Source of the DNA: CAISIP01 sp031403955
GTDB taxonomy: Bacteria; Pseudomonadota; Gammaproteobacteria; Burkholderiales; Burkholderiaceae_C
Direction: 5' to 3'
Assembly: GCA_031403955.1 (NCBI GenBank)
Contig: JANNGR010000571.1
Span: 1-16,825 of the forward strand
DNA length: 16,825 bases
The position numbers and the translations under genes were made by a program. The notes under the pieces were generated by a model that saw nothing but the letters and a program-made list of their open reading frames with translations, made no database searches and was not told where the DNA came from. Shown here one piece after another: positions 1-6,812 of the stretch; the stretch's first letter is position 1; every line of letters begins with the position of its first letter.

Positions 1-558
1 ACCCGCCCGGACCTGATACTGGCCGCTGCGAGCCCGCTGCACGGCTATGCCCGCTTCAGTATTCCTGACCCGGCGGATCAGATCCTGCATAGCGCCACCC
101 ATTTGTTTCACGAAGGTGAGTGGGAGCATGGTCTGCGCGACCTGGTGGACCTCGACACGCTGCTGCGTGGCTACGGTCAGAACGCGGCCTTCTGGAACAC
201 CCTGACCGCCCGCGCCGCACAACTCGGACTGGGCAAGCCCTTGTTCTACGGCTTGCGTTATTGCCATCAGCTGCTGGAAACTCCATTGCCGCCAGATCTG
301 CTGCAGCGCTGCCCAGGCCGTCCAGGGCGTCTTGGAACGGCTGTCATGGACGCCCTGTTCCTGGCCGCGTTTGCGACCGCCCATTTCACCTGTCGCAACT
401 GGTTTTCCAGCGCGGCAACCCTTTGCCTATATGTGCGCAGTCACTGGCTGCGCATGCCCTTGCACTTGCTGCTGCCGCATTTGGTCCGAAAGTCCTGGAA
501 CCGTCGTATGGAAAAGTTGTTTCACAAAGGGGCGGCGGCGGCTCAACCGAATCCGTGA
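1..558 (+). CDS. Nucleotidyltransferase family protein (NTP_transf_5-like), 3' part
   Basis: The frame is open from base 1 to the TGA at 556-558, so the start lies outside the window and 185 residues are visible. The stretch HLFHEGEWEHGLRDLVDLD, followed by leucines, resembles the helical half of the uncharacterised nucleotidyltransferase family NTP_transf_5 (PF14907), where a histidine-rich turn precedes an 'RDLvDld' motif. The catalytic GS-x10-DxD part would lie upstream and is not seen. The C-terminus is helical and basic (VRKSWNRRMEKLF), ending in a short Ala/Pro tail. Family members are often found in polysaccharide or exosortase loci, but nothing visible here ties this copy to one. The substrate is unknown. 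The family call comes from motif memory and is moderately sure. Confidence 0.65.
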   Translation, partial: TRPDLILAAASPLHGYARFSIPDPADQILHSATHLFHEGEWEHGLRDLVDLDTLLRGYGQNAAFWNTLTARAAQLGLGKPLFYGLRYCHQLLETPLPPDLLQRCPGRPGRLGTAVMDALFLAAFATAHFTCRNWFSSAATLCLYVRSHWLRMPLHLLLPHLVRKSWNRRMEKLFHKGAAAAQPNP

Positions 559-618
559 ACCTTCTCCCCGCCTTGCCGGCGTTGGCCACATGCGCATAAG
601 GACATCCGCCTGACCATC

Positions 619-844
619 GGGAACCAGGTGTTCTTAAGCCCCAACACCGAGACGCCAGTGAGCAATCCGAGCAAGCCCAACGTCATCGCCTGCAACGTGG
701 CGGGCCTTGATGGCTTGACCTTGCACGGCCTGCGCCATTCTTTCAAGAGCCTGACCGAGTAGCTGGAAAATTCGGCGGGTATTGTGGTGCAAATCATGCG
801 GCACAAGCCGCACGCCACAGCCGAAAAGCAGAACACCACCCGCC
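619..844 (+). pseudogene. Remnant of a phage/ICE tyrosine integrase (C-terminal part)
   Basis: Reading from 619 gives a fragment with NQVFLSP, then LDGLTLHGLRHSFKSLTE, an amber stop at 760-762 where homologues I recall have Trp, then VVQIMRHKPHATAEKQNTTR. HGLRHSF fits box II of tyrosine recombinases (HxxR), and the second block fits the GHKPxATAEKHY region. In this copy the expected catalytic Tyr position reads Asn (KQN for KHY) and the Gly before HKP is Arg. No start or N-terminal half is present; the codons between 559 and 618 do not clearly belong. It lies beside the 3' end of a tRNA gene, where such integrases insert. It is dead by stop codon, truncation and catalytic loss. The family call is confident; the exact subfamily is not. 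Confidence 0.75.
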
Positions 845-860
845 CGCGTAACGTTACGCG
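845..860. promoter_or_regulatory. 16-bp perfect palindrome, candidate toxin-antitoxin operator
   Basis: CGCGTAACGTTACGCG is identical to its reverse complement. It ends 12 bases before the ATG of the higB remnant at 873. HigBA modules are autorepressed by the antitoxin binding palindromes over their promoter, so position and symmetry fit an operator. The binding role is inference. Confidence 0.45.
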
Positions 861-872
861 ATCCAATCCGGG

Positions 873-1136
873 ATGATCAAGACGTTCCGGCATAAAGGCC
901 TGAAAGCATTTCTCCATCAAGGGAGCATGGCCGGCACGCTGAGGCTGATGGTGCTCAATGACCGCGCTGCTGTCTCGCCTGAAATGACCCTGCGTATCGA
1001 GTCCTGGCTGGGGGTGGAGCGTTGAGGCGAGGCCCATCTGTGGCTGGCAGAGCAAAGTGCCTACGACGTGTGGCAAGCGCAGCAGCGATTCAAGGCCTCG
1101 CCGATGCATGTTCAACGCGCGCCGATGGCCGCTTGA
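873..1136 (+). pseudogene. higB-higA toxin-antitoxin remnant, fused by deletion
   Basis: One reading frame begins MIKTFRHKGLKAF, the typical start of HigB/RelE-type plasmid-maintenance killer toxins. After about 21 codons it turns into the C-terminal part of a HigA-type antitoxin: VLNDRAAVSPEMTLRIESW, an in-frame TGA at 1023-1025 (codon 51), then LWLAEQSAYDVWQAQQRF to a TGA at 1134-1136. VLNxRAAxSPEMxLRxExWLG followed by LWLAxQxAYDxWQA is the classic tail of this HTH antitoxin. The join near 933-938 implies loss of most of the toxin, the toxin stop and the antitoxin N-terminus including most of its HTH. Neither partner can work: the toxin lacks its RNase core and the product stops at codon 51. 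Families recognised by eye; confident it is a relic. Confidence 0.75.
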
Positions 1137-1152
1137 CGGTTTTGACTTGAAT

Positions 1153-1229
1153 TGGTGGGCCGTGTAGGACTTGAACCTACGACCAAAGGATTATGAGTCC
1201 TCTGCTCTAACCAACTGAGCTAACGGCCC
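1153..1229 (-). tRNA. tRNA with CAU anticodon (Ile2 or elongator Met)
   Basis: Read on the minus strand this folds as a complete cloverleaf: acceptor GGGCCGT pairs with ACGGCCC, the D-arm contains AGCTCAGTTGG, and the anticodon stem GAGGA/TCCTT encloses the loop CTCATAA. The T-arm carries GGTTCAAGTCC, and CCA is encoded. CAU may read AUG (elongator Met) or, after lysidine modification by TilS, AUA (Ile2). C at positions 4 and 5 of the acceptor stem, as in E. coli Ile2, leans toward tRNA-Ile2, but G29-C41 does not match it. It lies 24 bases downstream of hrcA, and its 3' end faces the integrase relic. Confidence 0.93.
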
Positions 1230-1253
1230 GACCGAACCGGCCATTGTATCGGG

Positions 1254-2258
1254 CTACTTATGGTGACTCAGCGCGTTGCTGACCAGTTTGGACGTGATGT
1301 CCACGATCTGGATCATGCGGTCATAAGCCATGCGGGTGGGGCCGATCACGCCCAGTGTGCCGACGACTACGCCATCGACTTCATACGGCGCGCTCACGAT
1401 GGACAGGTCTTCGAACGGAACCACCTGGCTCTCGCCGCCGATAAAAATCCGTACGCCTTCGGCCTGGCCGGCAACGTCGAGCAGGCGCATCAATTGCGCC
1501 TTTTGTTCAAACAACTCGAAGGCGCGGCGAAGCTGGCCCATGTCACTGGAAAAATCGGACAAAGCCAGCAGATTGCGTTCGCCTGAAATCACCACTTCGT
1601 CCTGCGCCTGCGCAATCGCTTCGCTGTTGATCGTGACCGCCGCCTGCATCAGCGTGGCGATCTCGGAGCGCAGTGATTCAACCTCATGCCGCAAGCGTTC
1701 GCGCACATGCTCGATGGCCATGCCCACATAGTTGGTGTTCAGGTAGTTTGCCGCCTCCAGCAACTGCGCTTGCGAATAATCCAGCTCGGTGAAAATTACC
1801 CGGTTTTGCACGTCACCGTCAGGCGATACGATGATGACCAGCAGCCGGCGCTCGGACAGGCGCAGGAACTCAATATGCCGGAACACTGAACTACGCCGCG
1901 GCGCGATCACCACGCCAACGAACTGGGACAGGCTGGAAAGCAGATTGGCGGCGTTGGAGATCACTCTTTGCGGCTGATCGGGCGCCAGACTCTGGGCCGC
2001 GAACTGGCCCTTGGGCACGGTCAACATGGTGTCTACGAAAAGCCGGTATCCGCGCGCGGTGGGAATACGTCCGGCGGACGTATGCGGGCTGACGATCAGA
2101 CCGAGGTCTTCCAGATCGGACATCACGTTGCGAATCGTCGCCGGGGACAACTCAAGCCCCGACGCGCGCGACAGGGTTCGTGATCCAACCGGTTGCCCAT
2201 CAGTGATGTAGCGCTCGACCAGCGCTTTCATCAACAACTTGGCACGATCATCCAGCAT
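1254..2258 (-). CDS. hrcA: Heat-inducible transcription repressor HrcA
   Basis: A 334-residue protein of normal HrcA length. Residues 2-78 form the winged-helix DNA-binding domain, with the hallmark strings LVERYITDGQPVGSRTLSR, SPATIRNVMSDLEDLGL and SPHTSAGRIPTARGYR. The rest is the GAF-like sensor/dimerisation region, ending with the conserved GVIGPTRMAYDRMIQIVD. HrcA represses groES-groEL and related chaperone genes by binding the CIRCE inverted repeat, with GroEL acting as its folding partner and titratable signal. I see no CIRCE element beside this gene, so its targets lie outside the window. The ATG at 2258 is 28 bases from the nadK ATG on the other strand, so the two promoters must overlap coding sequence. 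No strong ribosome site is visible before the ATG. Confidence 0.96.
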   Translation of the reverse strand: MLDDRAKLLMKALVERYITDGQPVGSRTLSRASGLELSPATIRNVMSDLEDLGLIVSPHTSAGRIPTARGYRLFVDTMLTVPKGQFAAQSLAPDQPQRVISNAANLLSSLSQFVGVVIAPRRSSVFRHIEFLRLSERRLLVIIVSPDGDVQNRVIFTELDYSQAQLLEAANYLNTNYVGMAIEHVRERLRHEVESLRSEIATLMQAAVTINSEAIAQAQDEVVISGERNLLALSDFSSDMGQLRRAFELFEQKAQLMRLLDVAGQAEGVRIFIGGESQVVPFEDLSIVSAPYEVDGVVVGTLGVIGPTRMAYDRMIQIVDITSKLVSNALSHHK

Positions 2259-2286
2259 GGCTTCATTTTAGTGATGTAATTTGTCA

Positions 2287-3183
2287 ATGCTGTCCAAGTT
2301 CCGCCATGTCGCGCTGATTGGCAAATACCAGGCCGTTGCTTCGGGCGCGTCGGGAGCACCGTTCCGCCAGGCGCTGGAAGGCATCGCGCAGTACCTGCAT
2401 GCGCAAGGTTGTGAGGTTGCTTTTGAAGATCAGACCGCCAGCAACATGGGCATCACCGGCTACGCAACGCTGGACGTTGCCGCGATAGGCGCTCAGTGTG
2501 ATCTCGGACTGGTGGTAGGCGGTGATGGCACGATGCTGGGCATCGGCCGGCAGCTTGCGCGTTATGGCGTGCCGCTGGTCGGGATCAACCAAGGCCGGCT
2601 CGGGTTCATCACCGATATTCCATTTGACGGGTTCGAATCCATCTTGCTGCCCATGCTGGCGGGTGAATTTGAGGAAGACCAGCGCAGCCTGATGCACGCG
2701 CGCGTGATGCGCGACGGCGCCTGTGTCTTCGATGCGCTGGCCATGAATGACGTTGTAGTCAACCGTGGCGCGACCTCGGGCATGGTCGAACTGCGGGTAG
2801 AAGTGGATGGGCATTTCGTGGCCAACCAGCGCGCCGACGGCTTGATCATCGCCAGCCCGACCGGCTCCACGGCTTATGCGCTCTCGGCCGGTGGGCCGCT
2901 GTTGCACCCGTCGATCCCGGGTTGGGTGCTGGTTCCCATCGCGCCACACACTTTGTCCAACCGGCCGATCGTGCTGGCCGATGCGGCCGAAATAGCGATT
3001 GAAGTCGTGGCGGGTCGTGACGCAAGCGCGAACTTTGACATGCAGTCGCTGGCGTCCTTGTTGCATGGTGACCGCATCATCGTGTCGCGGTCGCAATACC
3101 GGGTGCGATTCCTGCATCCAAAGGGGTGGAGTTACTTCGACACATTGCGGAAAAAGCTGCACTGGAACGAAGGAGTGGCCTGA
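2287..3183 (+). CDS. nadK: NAD kinase
   Basis: ATP-dependent phosphorylation of NAD to NADP in the cytosol, the only de novo source of NADP. The nucleotide-binding core is clear: LVVGGDGTMLG (GGDG loop near residue 80), VGINQGRLGFITDIPFD, AMNDVVVNRG (the ND pair contacting the nicotinamide ribose), and IIASPTGSTAYALSAGGPL. The C-terminal strand ends in RVRFLHPKGWSYFDTLRKKL, as in proteobacterial NadK. I prefer the ATG at 2287 because MLSKFRHVALIGKYQ matches family N-termini; a TTG at 2281 would add two residues. Neither has a convincing ribosome site. The stop at 3181-3183 is two bases before the recN GTG, so the two genes are very likely cotranscribed and coupled. Confidence 0.95.
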   Translation: MLSKFRHVALIGKYQAVASGASGAPFRQALEGIAQYLHAQGCEVAFEDQTASNMGITGYATLDVAAIGAQCDLGLVVGGDGTMLGIGRQLARYGVPLVGINQGRLGFITDIPFDGFESILLPMLAGEFEEDQRSLMHARVMRDGACVFDALAMNDVVVNRGATSGMVELRVEVDGHFVANQRADGLIIASPTGSTAYALSAGGPLLHPSIPGWVLVPIAPHTLSNRPIVLADAAEIAIEVVAGRDASANFDMQSLASLLHGDRIIVSRSQYRVRFLHPKGWSYFDTLRKKLHWNEGVA

Positions 3184-3185
3184 CT

Positions 3186-4835
3186 GTGGGACTCAAACGC
3201 ATTGTTCTGCGCGATTTCGTGATTGTGGCTGAGCTCGACCTTGATCTGTCGTATGGGTTTACCGTACTCACTGGCGAAACCGGCGCTGGCAAGTCGATCT
3301 TGATTGGCGCCGTACAACTGGTGACTGGCGCGCGGGCGGATGCCGGTACGGTGCGTGAAGGTGCAAGCCGGGCCGACGTCAGCGCCGAGTTCGACTGCCC
3401 CGCCTCTATAGTGCGCTGGCTCGACACAGCGGGGTTTGACCGCGGCGACATCTTGTTGATGCGGCGCACGGTGGACCTGCAAGGCAAAAGCCGCGGCTGG
3501 ATCAATGGCAGCCCCGCGACCGCGACACAAATGCGCGAAGTCGGCGAACAACTGATCGACATTCACGGGCAACATGCCTGGCAAAGCCTGACCCGGCCGG
3601 ACGCCGTGCGCGGTCTGCTGGATGCCTATGCCGGGGTGGATGGCACCAGGCTGGCTGGCTGCTGGCAACAATGGCGGCTCGCCGGCAAGACGCTTGCGGA
3701 TGCTTACGCCGCCCAAGAATCGTTGCAGCACGAGCGCGAGCGGCTGATCTGGCAAATCGGTGAGCTGGAAAAGCTGGCCCCTGTCGCCGACGAGTGGGAG
3801 GAGATCAACACCGGCCACCGCCGCCTGTCCAATGCCCAGGCGCTGCTGGACGCGGCGCAAGGCGCGGTCGATGCGTTGCAGGCCGATGACCTCGGCGCTG
3901 CCGGTGCACTCAATGCGGCACTGCAACTGCTACACCAGCAGGAACACCTTGAGCCCGGATTCAGCGCCATGACCGAGGTGTTGGTGTCAAGCCTGGCGCA
4001 GGTCGAAGACACGCTGCATTCACTTCGCGCGTACCTGAGAAAAACCGAGCCGGATCCGCAACGGCTGGCCCAACTCGACGAACGAATGTCGCTCTGGATG
4101 TCGTTGGCGCGGCGCTACAAACGCGCCCCGGCCGAGTTGCCGCAACTGCTGGTGTCCTGGAAGTTGGAGCTGGTCCGGCTTGACGCCGCCGCCGATCTGA
4201 CCACCCTGGAGGCCGCCGACAAAGCCGCCCATGCCGCCTATCTCGAGCAGGCCAGGACCGTCTCCAGGGCCCGTGCAAAATCGGCACCGTTGCTTGCCAA
4301 AGCGATCACACAGGCGATGCAGGGCCTGGGTATGGAAGGCGGACGGTTCGAAGTAGCGCTGCAGGCCGCGGCGCAACCGCTGCCAAGCGGACTGGAAGAC
4401 ATTGCATTTCTGGTCGCCGGACACGCGGGAAGCTCGCCGCGACCTGTCAGCAAGGTGGCCTCAGGCGGCGAGTTGTCACGATTGGCATTGGCCATCGCGG
4501 TGACGACCAGCCAGTTGGGCACGGCGCCGACGCTGATCTTCGATGAGGTGGACGCGGGCGTTGGTGGAGCGGTGGCGCAAACCGTCGGGCGGCAAATGAA
4601 GCAGCTCGGCGTTGACCGGCAGGTGCTGGCAGTGACACATCTTCCCCAGGTGGCGGCTTGTGCCGACCACCACCTGCTGGTGTCCAAGCAACTGCAAGGC
4701 AAGGCGACACTCAGCTCGGTGATCGGTGTGCGAGGCGAATTACGGGTGGCGGAGGTCGCGCGCATGTTGGGTGGTGAGCGCATACTGGGCGCGACGCTGG
4801 CGCATGCGAAAGAAATGCTGCAGGCGCACGACTAG
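3186..4835 (+). CDS. recN: DNA repair protein RecN
   Basis: An SMC-like ATPase that acts early at DNA double-strand breaks, holding ends together and working with RecA. Its 549 residues are the usual length. Walker A is GETGAGKS (30-37), the DIHGQHAW motif follows in the N-terminal head, and the middle third is a long coiled-coil arm rich in Leu, Ala, Gln and Glu. The C-terminal head carries the ABC signature SGGELSRLALAI (from residue 426) and Walker B TLIFDEVDAGVGG (D453, E454). I chose the GTG at 3186 because GLKRIVLRDFVIV matches RecN N-termini and GAAGGAG at 3168-3174 is well placed; the same frame is open further upstream but only inside nadK. It overlaps no gene and is followed 19 bases later by rapZ. 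A LexA box was not evident. Confidence 0.95.
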   Translation: MGLKRIVLRDFVIVAELDLDLSYGFTVLTGETGAGKSILIGAVQLVTGARADAGTVREGASRADVSAEFDCPASIVRWLDTAGFDRGDILLMRRTVDLQGKSRGWINGSPATATQMREVGEQLIDIHGQHAWQSLTRPDAVRGLLDAYAGVDGTRLAGCWQQWRLAGKTLADAYAAQESLQHERERLIWQIGELEKLAPVADEWEEINTGHRRLSNAQALLDAAQGAVDALQADDLGAAGALNAALQLLHQQEHLEPGFSAMTEVLVSSLAQVEDTLHSLRAYLRKTEPDPQRLAQLDERMSLWMSLARRYKRAPAELPQLLVSWKLELVRLDAAADLTTLEAADKAAHAAYLEQARTVSRARAKSAPLLAKAITQAMQGLGMEGGRFEVALQAAAQPLPSGLEDIAFLVAGHAGSSPRPVSKVASGGELSRLALAIAVTTSQLGTAPTLIFDEVDAGVGGAVAQTVGRQMKQLGVDRQVLAVTHLPQVAACADHHLLVSKQLQGKATLSSVIGVRGELRVAEVARMLGGERILGATLAHAKEMLQAHD

Positions 4836-4854
4836 GCCGCTGGAGAGCAATGCG

Positions 4855-5772
4855 ATGGATCTCGAACTGATTCTTATCACCGGCATGTCAGGCTCTGGCA
4901 AATCGGTCGCCCTGCATGCGCTCGAGGACGCGGGTTATTACTGCGTTGACAACCTGCCGCCGGAACTGCTGCTGCCTTTTGTCAAGCTGCAGCAAGAACG
5001 CCTCGCCACCCGTGTCGCCATCGCGATGGATGTACGCAGCGCCGCGTCGTTGCCGCAGGTACCTGAGCGCCTGCGCTCACTGGCCAAGGCCGGCGTCGTC
5101 ATCAAGTCGTTGTTTCTGGATTCGACCACTGACACGCTGGTGCGACGGTATTCGGAATCGCGGCGCAAGCACCCTCTGTCACAAACTGAAGGCGAAAATG
5201 AGGTTGCGGACCATCGTCGCGCCCTGGTCGATGCGATTGAACTTGAACGTGAGTTGTTGGCCGATTTGCGCGAACACGCCCATGTGATCGACACCAGCCT
5301 GATCCGGCCGTCGCAGCTCCAGCGTTACGTCAAATCGCTGATCATCGTTCCGGGCGGGCAACTGACGCTGGTGTTCGAATCATTCGCCTACAAGCGTGGC
5401 ATTCCCGGTGACGCCGACTATGTGTTCGATGTGCGCATGTTGCCCAACCCGCACTACGAACCCGACCTGCGCGCACTGACCGGCCGCGATGAACCGGTGG
5501 CCGAGTTTTTTCGGCAACACGCGGAAGTACGCAAGATGTTGTTGCACATCGCGCAATTTCTGGACGAGTGGCTGGGTTCACTGACTAACGATCAGCGCAG
5601 TTACGTGACAGTGGCCATTGGGTGTACCGGAGGCCAACACCGTTCGGTCTACCTGGTCGAAGAACTGACCCGCATGTTTGCGGACCGGTGGACGACGCTC
5701 AGCCGGCATCGGGAGCTTGACGCCACGCCAGGTCGCTACCCGTCGACGTCGTTTGGCTGGCTTCAGCCCTGA
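4855..5772 (+). CDS. rapZ: RapZ-type P-loop nucleotide-binding / RNA adapter protein
   Basis: A 305-residue member of the RapZ/YvcJ family. In E. coli RapZ binds the GlmZ sRNA and delivers it to RNase E, tuning glucosamine-6-phosphate synthesis; whether the betaproteobacterial protein does so is not shown by sequence. Walker A is GMSGSGKS (10-17), followed by LEDAGYYCVDNLPPELL. The C-terminal domain holds FESFAYKRGIPGDADYVFDV, the Arg/His-rich pocket GCTGGQHRSVY (from residue 256), and a tail about 20 residues longer than the 284-residue E. coli protein. The ATG at 4855 has GGAG at 4842-4845. In enterobacteria rapZ sits in the rpoN operon; here it follows recN. The last 10 bases overlap the convergent mutY gene. 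Confidence 0.93.
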   Translation: MDLELILITGMSGSGKSVALHALEDAGYYCVDNLPPELLLPFVKLQQERLATRVAIAMDVRSAASLPQVPERLRSLAKAGVVIKSLFLDSTTDTLVRRYSESRRKHPLSQTEGENEVADHRRALVDAIELERELLADLREHAHVIDTSLIRPSQLQRYVKSLIIVPGGQLTLVFESFAYKRGIPGDADYVFDVRMLPNPHYEPDLRALTGRDEPVAEFFRQHAEVRKMLLHIAQFLDEWLGSLTNDQRSYVTVAIGCTGGQHRSVYLVEELTRMFADRWTTLSRHRELDATPGRYPSTSFGWLQP

Positions 5773-6806
5773 AGCAACACGCGCCGCACCGGTGCCGGCA
5801 ATCCAAGGCCAGGCCAATGACCGGCTCCGAACCACTGGCCGGGCGCATTGCCAAGCGCTTCAGCGGGCAGCGCTACGCACACGGTATGCAGGTGCAAATC
5901 CTTGTGTGTCAGCACGTGCTTGAAGGCGGCAAGGTCGCGCAGGCAAGCCCGGTAACGGGACGGCACCGTGAACAGCAGTTCTTCACGACTGTCAAACCAC
6001 GGCATGCAATAGAGTCCCGCCCAGACGCCCGGCGTAGGTCGCCGTTGCAGCCAGACCGAGTTGTCCTGACCCTGCGCCCATAACAACCAGACCGATTGTG
6101 AACTGCGTTTGAGATTGCGGGTCTTGACCGGAAATGATTCCTGCGTGCCCTGTCGCCGCGCTTCACACATATCCGCCAGCGGGCATACCGCGCACAAGGG
6201 CTGACGCGCGACACATACCGTGGCCCCCAAATCCATCATGGCCTGGGTGTAGCGTGGCATGACCTGAAACAGATTCTTGCGCGGCAGCAATTGCGTCGCC
6301 TTTGCCCAAAGCCGCCGCTGATGGGCGATTGACGCAAGGTCATGCTCGAATCCCAACACGCGCGTCAATACCCGCTTCACGTTGGCGTCAAGAATCGCGA
6401 CCCGCTCACCAAAACACAGGGCGGCAATCGCCGCCGCGGTGGAGCGGCCGATTCCAGGCAAGGACGCCAGCGCATCGGCATTGCGGGGAAACTCTCCGCC
6501 CCAAAAATGGACGATTTCGACCGCACAACGGTGCAAATTGCGCGCACGGCTGTAGTAACCCAGCCCGCTCCACAACCCCAAAACGTCGTCCAGGCTGGCA
6601 GCGGCCAAAGCGGCTACATCCGGAAGACGGGCCAGAAATCTTGAAAAGTAATCGATTACCGTCACCACCTGGGTCTGCTGCAGCATGACCTCTGACAACC
6701 AGACGCGGTACGGGTCGCGCGTGTTTTGCCATGGCAGGTTGTTTCGCCCGTGGGCGGCCTGCCAGCGCACCACGCGGCTTGCCAGGTTTGGGCGCGCTGT
6801 CTTCAA
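5763..6806 (-). CDS. mutY: A/G-specific adenine glycosylase MutY
   Basis: Removes adenine mispaired with 8-oxoguanine, preventing G:C to T:A changes; with MutM it forms the GO repair system. The 347 residues hold the helix-hairpin-helix glycosylase core: WLSEVMLQQTQV with the proposed catalytic Glu39, LPGIGRSTAAAIA (116-128), and AILDANVKRVLTR with Asp140. The [4Fe-4S] loop is C198-x6-C205-x2-C208-x5-C214. The C-terminal third is the NUDIX-like domain that recognises 8-oxoG (WLQRRPTPGVWAGLYCMPWF). The start is TTG at 6806, overlapping the TGA of the upstream GTPase gene as TTGA, with no ribosome site of its own; this implies translational coupling. The stop overlaps the end of rapZ. Confidence 0.95.
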   Translation of the reverse strand: MKTARPNLASRVVRWQAAHGRNNLPWQNTRDPYRVWLSEVMLQQTQVVTVIDYFSRFLARLPDVAALAAASLDDVLGLWSGLGYYSRARNLHRCAVEIVHFWGGEFPRNADALASLPGIGRSTAAAIAALCFGERVAILDANVKRVLTRVLGFEHDLASIAHQRRLWAKATQLLPRKNLFQVMPRYTQAMMDLGATVCVARQPLCAVCPLADMCEARRQGTQESFPVKTRNLKRSSQSVWLLWAQGQDNSVWLQRRPTPGVWAGLYCMPWFDSREELLFTVPSRYRACLRDLAAFKHVLTHKDLHLHTVCVALPAEALGNAPGQWFGAGHWPGLGLPAPVRRVLLQG

Positions 6807-6812
6807 GACAGC
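6796..6812 (-). promoter_or_regulatory. Hairpin with the stop/start codons in its loop
   Basis: The minus-strand RNA would read GCUGUC-UUGAA-GACAGC, a six-base-pair GC-rich stem closing a five-base loop. The loop contains both the TGA of the dynamin-like gene and the TTG start of mutY. The full DNA arms are eight bases around one central base. It could limit free initiation at the TTG so that mutY is translated only by ribosomes arriving from upstream. The symmetry is seen; the role is inference. Confidence 0.45.

Noticed and set aside
543..1115. Minus-strand open frame of 190 codons over the relic region
   Set aside because: It runs opposite to the recognisable integrase and HigBA remnants and has no family-like motif; it is a chance frame in GC-rich decayed DNA.
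2259..2286. CIRCE operator beside hrcA
   Set aside because: The 28-base gap has no TTAGCACTC-N9-GAGTGCTAA-like repeat.
2284..3162. Long minus-strand open frame opposite nadK
   Set aside because: It is antisense to a clear NAD kinase, and its composition is typical of the shadow of a high-GC gene.
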